Origin: Solenopsis invicta | Lineage: Eukaryota; Arthropoda; Insecta; Hymenoptera; Formicidae | Length of the DNA: 64,000 nt | Reading direction: 5' to 3' | NCBI RefSeq assembly: GCF_016802725.1 | Contig: NC_052679.1 | Location: 12,753,463-12,817,462 of the forward strand | The notes under the pieces: generated by a model | Told to the model about the DNA's origin: nothing | What the model saw: only the letters and a program-made list of their open reading frames with translations | The model's database searches: none | Translations under genes and position numbers: made by a program | In this document: positions 55,620 to 64,000 of the stretch, piece by piece | Layout: each line of letters starts with the position of its first letter | How positions within the stretch are numbered: position 1 is the stretch's first letter

Positions 55620-56345
55620 TGACACGGGCGGCGCTCGGTAACCCGTGACGGGAGTCCGGGGTAGAGCAGGAAGTCGTCGTGCTTCTCTGAAAGTCCATGC
55701 CTTGGAGGACGGGTTCGGAGAATCGTTCTTTCTTCGGAAACTGAGAATGAATTTTGATTCTTTTTAGAATTTCTTGGTTAAATTTAAGGGAATAAATTTG
55801 CAGCGAACAGTGTTTAGGTTTGGTTAGCAGTGTTTAGCTTCTTAGCAGAGGCCCGGGTGAGAGCAGGAAGTCGTCGAGTGAATTCTGATTTCAGAAGTGG
55901 ACAACGCTCGGTAACCTGTGGCAAGAGCCTAGGGTAGAGCAGTGGGTCGTCATTTTGGTCTGAATCGCGGAGGACGACGCTCGGTTACCCGTGGAAAAAG
56001 CTGGGATGAAACGGAAGAGAATCTAGGATTTCTTTTTCTTCCAAAAAGGTGCTGGTTTGGGAGTGACACTGACGTCACTCGTTAATCTGCGGCAGGGGCC
56101 CAGGATAGAGCAGAAGATCGTTGATTTTGGTCTAAAGTGCTGTTTTGTTTTGAAGATTCTAGTCTGTTGGAAGTTGTGACGGTCTAAGGTTTTCTTTTTC
56201 TTCCAAAAAGGTTAACGTGAGTGACGCTCGGTTAACGTGAGTGACGCTCGGTAACCTGTGGCGGAGGCCCAGGGTAGAGCAGGAAGTTGTCGTGCTTCTC
56301 TAAAAATCCTCGCCTTGGGGAAGGGGATTCTGAAGATTATTTTTC
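55620..56345. repeat. Degenerate GC-richer repeat (ACGCTCGGTAACC...AGAGCAGGAAGTCGTC)
   Basis: At least five imperfect units, each with GACGCTCGGTAACCYGTGGC, GCCCAGGGTAGAGCAGGAAG and TTTTTCTTCCAAAA (near 55628, 55905, 55975, 56072 and 56222), with variable spacing. Base composition is higher in GC than the neighbourhood. No frame is conserved across units. Confidence 0.65.
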
Positions 56346-57570
56346 TTCCAAAATCGGGGGGGTGTGAAAGAAGAAGAAAGAGAGGGAGGCAGATTAATGT
56401 TTTGTGAATTGAGTACTCGTTGGATTTTATTTTATTTCAGTTTGGAGATTTACAAGGTGAAACCATTTCGACGTGTAAAGGGAAGTCTGCGAAATTCTTT
56501 TTTTAAGAAGACTGCCTCGCCCCGGTTTTTGATTCAGGGTTTTCCCGTGGGCTTGGAGGCAAATGCCGAGGTGGGGACATGGGAGCCTTTAGGGCGTTGG
56601 GTCCCTGAAAGTTAATTTTTCCCCCCCTTTTCCGAAGAATCAAAAAAGAAGCACTCAAAATTTAAGATAGAGAGCTTTGTACGAGCAAAGATTGAAGCAA
56701 GAAGATTTTCGAAGAAGACTTCTGCAAGGTAATAGCGACAATTTACTTGTGAAAATGCGATTGAAACCGCAGTAGCCACATTTCGTTTCCTGTGAACAAA
56801 AATACAATTATTTTATTAATTCAGACATTGAGTACCAATCGTTAATAGATATAATTTTAAACATTTGTGCTGTTCAACTTTATTATAATATTTATTATGT
56901 TTACTAAAGATGATCAACTTGGAGGTCAAAAACGTATGTCAAATGTATAATTGAACTTTGTTTATGTAAATTGATGTGTATTTGTATAATTAATATCAGC
57001 ACCATTTTTTTTACAAAAATTTACGTATTTAATCCGTATACAAAATTTAAGATTTTAGTTTAAATTTTATGTGTTAATTATATCTATGTCAAAAGTGAGA
57101 AATTACAAAGATTTTTCTATCAAAATAATAGCACTATTATGTTTATTGAGTATTAATAATTATTTAAATTATACTTACAGGGCCGTCCATTACAAGCTCA
57201 AATTATTTTACACGTGCACATCGGCACACACCAGTGTGATTTCGTTGGATTCCGCTTTTCCGCTCAAACACGCGGAAAGAAACGACGGAACGCGGAAACT
57301 CAGAATCTAGCTATTTCCGCGTTTCCGCGCTTTCGCGTTTCTGCGCGTCATGTAAAATCACCCTCACTTTTACTGTGTTTATTATGGTAATTTGGTGCAT
57401 TTACCGCATATGAACGGTTTCTACTTGTAGGTCTCTATTGAACATAAAATGTTTTCACCATTTTACAGGCTTTTCATTTTTGCACGACGTCAGATTTGAA
57501 GTGAATCCACTTTTGAACTTGATATAAAAACGACACTTCAATCGTAACCTGGTATAACCCAGTATAACTT
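56346..57570. other. Mixed spacer, no gene recognised
   Basis: 56364-56615 has an open frame rich in Arg and Phe but no motif. 56640-57160 is AT-rich. 57240-57345 is dense in CGCGGAAA and TTTCCGCG palindromes and may be part of a MITE (GGGCCGTCCATTACA at 57180 and CGCGCGTCATGTAAAATC at 57345). Confidence 0.3.
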
Positions 57571-57719
57571 ATAACAGATTGCGTCTTGATTGGCTCTCAC
57601 AAAATCTAGTACAAAATCACGTAAGAAAAATAGGACCTGATCTATTACAAAAATTCAGTACGCGAGCCAGTAGCGTAGCCAATAAGCTATCCATTTCCAG
57701 TACGGGAGCACGTAAGACT

Positions 57720-57847
57720 GGGCGGATCCCGATAGCGCACCACCACTCACAACGGCCGATGCTTAGAGTTTTTCCGTTGGTTAGGTTAGATAAGTCAAGA
57801 TAATTGATTGGTGGGCTATCGCACCGTGCGCTATCGGATCCCGTCCT
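57720..57847. mobile_element. CCCGATAG-family MITE with perfect 8-bp duplication
   Basis: GGGCGGATCCCGATAGCGCA at the left and the inverse type at the right, core ATCAATTATCTTGACTTATC, flanked by GTAAGACT on both sides (57712-57719, 57848-57855). It sits in a copy of the GAGCACGTAAG sequence. Confidence 0.85.
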
Positions 57848-57910
57848 GTAAGACTGCCAACAAAGGAGCACGTAAGCAATCCCGTAAGAAAAAACGTATC
57901 GTTACGGCAG

Positions 57911-58403
57911 ACTTAAATCGAAAAGTCTTGTATCATTTTGTGATTTTATCCCACTTTTCTTTAGCTTCACTTTTAACACTTTTGCTAACTAAATTATTTT
58001 CCTATATCACAAAATTGTGCATGATTGTTTGACGATATTTTTCAATATAACCTCAAGTGATATTCTATTGGGGCTTATCTAATATCGAACTTGCACATTA
58101 CAACAAGAGAACAAAGAAAATAGACGATTGCAATAGCATGCTGCACTGTAGTATTCTAGCAGCAAAAAAGTGAGTTGCTCTAATAAAAATTCCGTTAGAA
58201 ACAAATTCTATCTGTTTTTGACTGTTTTACTATGCGTTTTTTTCCTACAATTGTACGGATACAATAATACGGATACAAACAAATGAAAAACCCAGCAGTT
58301 ACAATAGGACTGAATACGCAAAAATGTTGAGGAAGATTAACTGTATTTAATTGTGATTTTTAACCGAACGGAACTTATCCGAATCTGTGTATGTATATAC
58401 ATA
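57911..58403. other. AT-rich spacer
   Basis: No repeat ends or motifs. The last bases hold a 16-bp fragment of the 201-bp MITE (CACCCAAGGACTTTGA, 58404-58419). Confidence 0.3.
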
Positions 58404-58418
58404 CACCCAAGGACTTTG

Positions 58419-58600
58419 AGGGTACATTCGTTTATGCAGTCACTGCCGCAGATGTTGTTCGTTTACTCCGTTTGCGAAAGCGACTGCAACGCAGTTTGTT
58501 ATTCGTTTACGCAGGGATGCATCCCATCTGCGCAGCTATCTACGAGGTCCTGCTGTGGATGCTCTGCTTGCAGTACTGCGTAAACGAACACTCGTTTATA
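58419..58600. mobile_element. Possible MITE, ACATTCGTTTA ends
   Basis: GGTACATTCGTTTATGCAG and the inverse TGCGTAAACGAACACTCGTT, with GCAGTCACTGC/GCAGATG and CTGC-rich inner inverted parts. The frames at 58353-58603 are read-through. Confidence 0.4.
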
Positions 58601-59235
58601 TGACTCTGAAAACTGATTATCATCTCTGCATTGCTGAGAAAAAGAACGAGAGCCATAATAAATTAAAACTGCATCCGCGTATCATGTGTATAATAAAAAT
58701 GGCTTTTTACAATAAAGATGAAAAGAACACAGGAAAATAGATTATAACTGATCTCTGACCACAAGTCAGAGTCTGATGAGCTACTATTGATAAGATCCAT
58801 AGCACAATCCATAATTACTCTGATTTTTATTGTGACTTCTGAAAATTGAAGTGTTTAAATAAAATAAGTTTAAAAATAAAATTTGCAAAGAATTACATCA
58901 CCTAACCTTTAAATAAATTTCATAGATTAAATATTTTTAGGATATTTATTACTTAATTATTATTACTAAAATTTAATAATTTAAATAAAAGTATAATCTT
59001 TTATATAATTTCAAAAATTACATTATAATTATTTGAATATAAAGTTATATTAAAAATATTTTCTTACACACTGCAAACAATTTTTAATTAAGATTTTGTT
59101 CACATTTTCTATTGGTACATATCTGATTAATACGATCCGAGCAGCCATTCACGCCGGAATCTGTTTGGTATATTTAGGTCATATGATCGGCAAATGAAAG
59201 AGCAGTGGCTGCGATAACCACTGTATAAACGAATT
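58601..59235. other. AT-rich spacer
   Basis: Nothing recognised. Confidence 0.3.
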
Positions 59236-59323
59236 CACCCTGATTTTGTCCATGGGAAATTTTTCAAACTGAGAAGTTACCTCTTTCTACATACTTGCAG
59301 TTCATGACTAATGAAACGACTAC

Positions 59324-59623
59324 AGGGCCTTGCACATGAAATGCATAATATAACATAAGTACAACAAATGACCGATAGACTAATGAAAATATAATGTAAA
59401 TCAATATGGCGACTTTATGTTGGATGCTCATTGGCCCATCGGTCTTATGTTATGCTTATAGGCTTGTTTTCTATTCCTGCACTAGACTACACTGGAACGT
59501 TTCTTCTTGCTTTCACTAACTTTCAAATATATATCTATTTCATTTTAAGTGCACACTAATTCAGGGAGTTCAGGAACAGAAAACAAACGCTATGTTACGT
59601 TATGCATTTCATGTGCGAGGCCT
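59324..59623. mobile_element. 165-bp CTCGCACATG MITE interrupted by a 130-bp MITE
   Basis: The host MITE carries GGGCCTTGCACATGAAATGC and the inverse end. At its right quarter (59461-59590) a TA-flanked MITE (GGCTTGTTTTCTATTCCTGC) has inserted. That gives three layers here: 201-bp MITE, 165-bp MITE, 130-bp MITE. Confidence 0.8.
59461..59590. mobile_element. 130-bp TA-flanked MITE, copy 2
   Basis: Full copy, 130 bp like 32087-32216, TA on both sides. Confidence 0.8.
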
Positions 59624-59626
59624 TTA

Positions 59627-59792
59627 AAAGGTCTCGCACATGAAATGCATAACATAACATTAGCACAGCATAAGACCGATGAACCAATAAGCATCCAGCA
59701 TAAAGTCGCCCATGATTTACATAAGATTCCCATTGGTCCAGAGGCCTTATGCTACGCTTATGCTCTATTATGCATTTCATGTGCGAGGCCCT
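59627..59792. mobile_element. 165-bp CTCGCACATG MITE, last copy
   Basis: AAAGGTCTCGCACATGAAAT and GTGCGAGGCCCT bound it, with core ATAAAGTCGCCCATG. It directly follows the previous copy, like the chain at 25691. Confidence 0.8.
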
Positions 59793-59940
59793 TAATAGAG
59801 CTTATTGGTCGTTACGTTAATCATGAACTGTAAATATGTAGAAAGATAGCAACTTCTCAGTTTGAAAAATTTCTCCATGAACAGAATCAAACACGCTGGG
59901 TGTAAACTAAAAAGTCGCTATCTTTCTACATACCCTAGAG

Positions 59941-60150
59941 AACATTCTGACATTTAAAAGACGTCTTGTATACGTCTTGTAATTTTTCAGACGTCTGAAA
60001 GTTGTCTTTTAGACGTCTATTAGATGTCTTATGTCCCGTTTTCTGATGGCACTAAGACGTCTAATAGACGTCTTATTTTCCTCATGTTTGACATCTGTAA
60101 GACGTCTTTCAGACTTCTGAAAGACACCCTTCTTACGTTTAAAAGACGTA
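59941..60150. repeat. AGACGTCT palindrome cluster
   Basis: At least nine AAGACGTC/GACGTCTTA-type octamers in 200 bp, in alternating orientations, on both sides of a small spacer (GTCCCGTTTTCTGATGGCAC). It has an inverted layout overall (TTTAAAAGACGTCTTG and CTTACGTTTAAAAGACG). May be a small foldback MITE. Confidence 0.6.
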
Positions 60151-60627
60151 TGATAGCAACGTGATGGCAACTGTTGCCATCGGTTTGTTGTTCGCGTTTA
60201 ATAGCATATTAACGGCATATTGTAAAAATGTAAAACTTTATGTGGAACATTGTTCCACACACACGTCACATTTGAAAAAAAATGAGTGCGAGTATTTGTT
60301 TCGAAGTTACAACGAGCAGTTCCTAATTAAAATTCTCATTGAAATGTGAGCTCGTGAGTCGGTGGCGCCTAGATATAACGCCTGTGGTCGCATTCGACTC
60401 ACGAGAAGATCGCTCGTGGCGTAGCCGCCTAGCGGTGGCGCATGAAACATTTGGAAAAATTTGAAACAAAACGTCTCCAAAATATTAAGAGAATATTGCG
60501 AATGTAATATTTAAAGTAGAATGTCTTTAAAATAATTAATTTGCCACATACTAAAACATTTTAAATAGAATATCGCCAGACTATTCTATATGAAACGTTC
60601 GCAAAGATTTAAAACAAAATATATGTA
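60151..60627. other. Spacer, no gene recognised
   Basis: A 62-codon frame (60161-60349) has no motif. GAGTCGGTGGCGCC / GGTGGCGCATG are short repeats. Confidence 0.25.
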
Positions 60628-60666
60628 CACCCATGGAATTTGATTCTGTCCAAGGGGAAATTTTCC

Positions 60667-60809
60667 GGGTGGGTCCCGATAGTGCACATCCCGATAGCAC
60701 ACAAACCACTCACAATGGCAGATGCCTAGAGATTTTCCGTAGGTTGGGTTAGATAAGTCAATATGATTGGTTGGTGGGCTGTCAGGATGTGCGCTATCGG
60801 CACCCACCC
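60667..60809. mobile_element. CCCGATAG-family MITE in the 201-bp MITE (AATTTTCC duplication)
   Basis: GGGTGGGTCCCGATAGTGCA at the left and the inverse type at the right; AATTTTCC is duplicated exactly (60659-60666, 60810-60817). This fixes the 8-bp duplication size of the family. Confidence 0.9.
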
Positions 60810-60848
60810 AATTTTCCAAACTAAGAAGTCGCTATTTTTCTACATACT

Positions 60849-61497
60849 GACCTAGTTTACATCGTTAAAACTTTGTATTAAGTTTGGTATTCATATTAAG
60901 TTTGGTGCGAACCAATGCTTTAATACAGGCTTGTTTACATCGAACGTACTAAACGTTTCTTACACGACATTTTTTAATATGTTATCGTTTCAGAAAGACC
61001 AAATAAGATTACTTATCATAAGACCGGTTAATTAAGGTTATATTCAATAGGCCTAATCCACTACAAAATACGTTTCAGTGTTTACATCGTCATTTGTATT
61101 ATTTGGTACGCGTATCAGTTTGGTACGATAGACTTAGTTTACACCGAACACTTGACACGCATACTAACAAGTAACTTTCTACTAAATTGTCTTAATTTCG
61201 ACAATACGTGTAAATGTATACGTAATATCTATATTTAATTAATTATCTTGATTCATATTGTACCAGCTTAATATGCTATTCACTAAATTTATTACCGAAA
61301 TTAAGATAATTGAATAGAAAGTTACTAAATATTACGCGTATCAAGTATTCGGTGTAAACAAAGCCATACTCTTGCTTGATACGTTCGTACCAATTTGATC
61401 CGGCAGTGTTTACATCGTGAGTACTAAAAATTTAGTACAAATTTGATACGAATATAGTGCTTAATACGCGTATCAAGTGCACGATGTAAACTAGGCC
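60849..61497. mobile_element. Element with GTTTACATCG repeats (ACT duplication)
   Basis: GACCTAGTTTACATCG at the left and CGATGTAAACTAGGCC at the right, ACT on both sides (60846-60848, 61498-61500). The motif GTTTACATCG or its inverse is repeated about seven times inside, along with TACGCGTATCA-type units. No coding frame. Confidence 0.75.
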
Positions 61498-61632
61498 ACT
61501 TACAATTTATGATTAATGTAACGACCAATAAAATCTAGTCGTTACATTAATCATAAACTGCAAGTATGTGGAAAGTGGCGACTTCTCAATTTAGAAAATT
61601 TCCCATGGACAGAATTAAATTTCATGGGTGTA

Positions 61633-61804
61633 CAGTCATGTTCATTATAGTTGCGACTTTTTCTTTGATGGTTTTTGGAATGTAGCCTGGCTCATCGAGC
61701 GGCAAACGTAATTGGTTGGATCCATAAGTAAGAACCAATCATGTTCTCAGCTCTCGTTATAGTTGCGCGTTCAGAAACGCAACAAAGAAAAAGTGTCGCA
61801 ACTA
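61633..61804. mobile_element. CAGTCRTGTTCATTATAG MITE, truncated by another element
   Basis: The same family as 26835-27023. It ends at GTGTCGCAACTA, where the CAGGGTGATTCAG element starts; the last about 18 bp of the MITE are missing from this side. Confidence 0.75.
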
Positions 61805-62111
61805 CAGGGTGATTCAGAACGACCCATGTGTCCCTCTAAAGACGTGTTCTTGGATAAATTCTGAGACGATTTTTCCTGTACTAAAATTTTGTCCGACGCT
61901 TACTTTTTGAATAATAAGAGGATAAAGTTAGCAAATCACGGGCCGTGTACACATGGTAGACAAAGGCGGCGCAACTCACCGTCCGATACGGGTAAGCGCC
62001 CGCGTCGTAGCATACACATACACAGCAGAGAGGGTTTGAAGTCATTAAATAATGCAGAAGTGACGAACTGTGGACTCCTTATCTCTGCTGTGACACACAC
62101 ACACACACACA

Positions 62112-62143
<32 letters not shown>

Positions 62144-62189
62144 CACGCACCCACGCACGCACACGCACACACGCACCCACGCACGCACA

Positions 62190-62241
<52 letters not shown>

Positions 62242-62300
62242 CACACATACGATGTGCAAAAATCCGACCGGCAACCTCCACGTGGTGCACATTGGGTAAT
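61805..62300. mobile_element. CAGGGTGATTCAG element, left part
   Basis: CAGGGTGATTCAGAACGACC after a TA, then CTGAGACGATTTTTCC, GTCCGACGCTTA and CATGGTAGACAAAGGCG, which parallel the arm of the foldback at 4905. No right end was found within the window. Frames in both directions are read-through. Confidence 0.6.
62091..62245. repeat. CACG / CACA microsatellite
   Basis: CA then GCAC tetramers, with interruptions by CCCACG. Frames on both strands (Thr-His-Ala-Arg, Cys-Val-Arg-Ala) are repeat read-through. Confidence 0.95.
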
Positions 62301-62361
62301 GCTAATGTCGGCGGTAGACGTCATTTTTCGGAAAAATGTACTGTAAATAATATATTTCTTC

Positions 62362-63030
62362 AAAGTCTTGTAACTCGGTCAAAAAAAATCGTAGAAAAAA
62401 TTTAGAAAAAGCATTTTGTAGAGAAGATGCCATACTTTATGGCACTTGCATTGGATTTGTCAAGAAAAAATTTTTTATTGAGCTACAAGCTGTTAAAAAT
62501 ACGTATTTTTAAGGAAAAAACGGTGTATCTTTTTTGGGGCATAGTACTAAGAAATTGAAAAAATTTTTGAAAACCGTTAATAGCATGTTAAAGTTGAATC
62601 TTCGAGCTTTAAAATGGTTTTTTGATTTTTTGTCTACGATGATTTTTCACGGAGTACGGATATCATTTGTAAAAAATGCAGGATTAGCTTCAAAGTTGCG
62701 TAACTCGGTCAAAGAAAATCGTAGAAAAATTTTAATAAAAGCAATTTGTAGGTAAAATGTTGTAGTTTATGAAGTTTTACTTGAATTATTCGAAAAAAAT
62801 TTGTTGGTCGATCTGCAAAGTGTCAAAGATACGAAATTTTAACGAACAAAACAAGGTGTGCTTTTTTACTGCATAAGAAAAGTAAGTTAAAAGAATTTTG
62901 AAAATCTGCTGGTATAACGTTAAAGCTTGATCTTCATACTTCAAAATGCTTTTTTTATTTTTTATCTACGATGATTTTTCATCGAATTACAGTCATTTGA
63001 AAATAGCCTAATTTTTGGTGTCTGGAAAGT
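62362..63030. repeat. 330-bp direct duplication, diverged
   Basis: TAACTCGGTCAAA..AAATCGTAGAAA at 62371 recurs at 62701, and matching later landmarks (GATACG, TGTGCTTTTTT versus TGTATCTTTTTT, GATGATTTTTCA, TTTGTCTACGATG) occur in the same order about 330 bp apart. Non-coding; probably part of a transposon. Confidence 0.55.
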
Positions 63031-63548
63031 GTTCCCTATTTTTTTTTTAGTAGTGTATGATAATATTTAATAAAAGTCTAACATTTATAAGCATGCCAGC
63101 TATAAGCTACTGTAGATTCTCCAACTACTTAAACAGAATAAATTTTATAATGCACTATTAGTGCACACAAACGGATATAATCTAATTTATTTACAATTAA
63201 TAATTTAAAATTAATCAAACCTTGCGATTTTTAGCTTCACGGAATTTTTGGAAATCCATCTTTTGCTTAATTCCTATTTTGAAATAAATATAATTGTTAG
63301 TAATTATTATTTTAATAATACATGATTATAATTATTTTAATAAATAATATGTCATTAAAATTATTTTATAAATAATTAAATTACAAGAAATTAAATTAAA
63401 ATCTCCGATGGTCTTTGCAAGCTAACAAAATCACAACTCAACTTTTATTACGGAACACAACGTAGTTAGTTACAGTGTTACCAACTTTATTATTAAAAGA
63501 GATATTTTCGATAGAACTTTCGGAATACACCCCTAGTCGTTACATTCC
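63031..63548. other. AT-rich spacer
   Basis: Nothing recognised. Confidence 0.3.
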
Positions 63549-63660
63549 GTTTGTTTTCTGTTCCTGAACTCCTTGAATTAGTGTGCACTTAAAATGAAAT
63601 AGATATATATTTGAAAGTTAGTGAAAGCAAGAAGGAACGTTCCAGTGTAGTCTAGTGCAT
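63549..63660. mobile_element. 130-bp TA-type MITE, copy 3, cut short
   Basis: Inverse orientation to the copies at 32087 and 59461: starts GTTTGTTTTCTGTTCCTGAA and stops at TCTAGTGCA, lacking about 18 bp of the other end. Confidence 0.7.
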
Positions 63661-64000
63661 GATGTAAGAAGAAAGGTGAAACAAGTAACCAGATACGCAG
63701 TAGACCATACTCTAAACCAATCAGAAGTGGGTCCAAATTTTGAGATTCAATACGGCTCCGGTACTGGGGCCGTATACTTGTATTTATACGTGAATCGGAA
63801 ATAATCAGTGAATCGGAGAAATTCAAAGCTACTTAAAAAAGGAAGAACGTGAAGGTAAAGTTGAGACTTTGTACATTAATGAAAATTGTGATAATTGTTT
63901 TTTCAAATTTTTTAAACTTGAATTAGAAGAAATTTGGAAAATTATAAGAATGAGCTTATGTGTATGGCTAAATTGTTATATTTCATGTTTATAACAACAG
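63661..64000. other. Spacer to the window end
   Basis: No repeat ends or motifs recognised. From 63870 it reads like a diverged protein tail (TTAATGAAAATTGTGATAAT...), but no frame can be supported. Confidence 0.25.

Larger units (their letters stand above)
59236..59902. mobile_element. 201-bp TA-type MITE split by two CTCGCACATG MITEs
   Basis: The left part CACCCTGATTTTGTCC ... AATGAAACGACT and the right part AGAGCTTATTGGTCG ... CACGCTGGGTG are the two halves of one 201-bp element. Copies of the 165-bp MITE lie between them at 59324-59623 and 59627-59792. Confidence 0.75.
60628..61630. mobile_element. 201-bp TA-type MITE with two nested elements
   Basis: Removing the insertions at 60667-60809 (plus its 8-bp duplication) and 60849-61497 (plus its 3-bp duplication) leaves about 200 bp, the normal size. 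TA lies on both sides; another MITE (61633) abuts it at the right TA. Confidence 0.85.

Noticed and set aside
58353..58603. Two overlapping Cys/Leu-rich frames
   Set aside because: They follow the inverted halves of a MITE and show no motif.
61889..62363. Cys-Val-Arg-Ala and Thr-His-Ala-Arg frames
   Set aside because: Translations of the CACG microsatellite.

Overview
This is eukaryotic DNA, almost certainly from an insect and probably a hymenopteran such as an ant. That assignment is inference. It rests on GT-AG introns, an AT-rich background, THAP, MADF, PIF/Harbinger, P-element, Mutator-like and Ty3/gypsy coding sequence, and very dense palindromic MITEs. There are no bacterial features and I saw no tRNA or rRNA gene. 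The only candidate host gene is the 5' end of a THAP-domain protein gene on the minus strand at 1-958, which runs off the left edge. Everything else that is recognisable is mobile or repetitive DNA.

1-31 kb. The THAP gene is followed by a foldback element made of 15-bp repeats (1485-2310), a compound palindrome (4774-8562) with a one-sided tetranucleotide expansion, a Mutator-like element with a dead transposase (9032-10605), and a 4.8-kb foldback element with a perfect 9-bp target duplication (11360-16159). Two elements of an unassigned type (13164-14392 and 17946-20676) share a CGAGGGG...TCACT end, 8-bp target duplications and same-orientation arrays of short repeats at both ends. From 20.7 to 29.8 kb there are many MITEs, including a chain of 201-bp copies joined by single TA dinucleotides, and decayed Harbinger-type elements.

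30-53 kb. Two P-like elements with THAP-type transposases lie in opposite orientation (30054 to the assembly gap at 37471, and 46620-52319). They sit in different target sites, so they are separate insertions, yet they share the same frameshifts and stop. Between them is a complete PIF/Harbinger element (38865-43796) with an open MADF gene and a two-frameshift transposase. The block 38.8-53.4 kb is a nest about six insertions deep, and the target duplications allow the order to be read.

53-64 kb. A Ty3/gypsy leader with a tRNA-Pro-like primer site and a stop-ridden Gag gene (to 55050) is followed by a GC-richer stretch of degenerate repeats. More nested MITEs, an AGACGTCT cluster, CACG microsatellites and a 330-bp direct duplication follow. 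No genes here work together as a host pathway. The biology is that of transposon families inserting into each other, with autonomous copies supplying (or once supplying) transposase to short derivatives.
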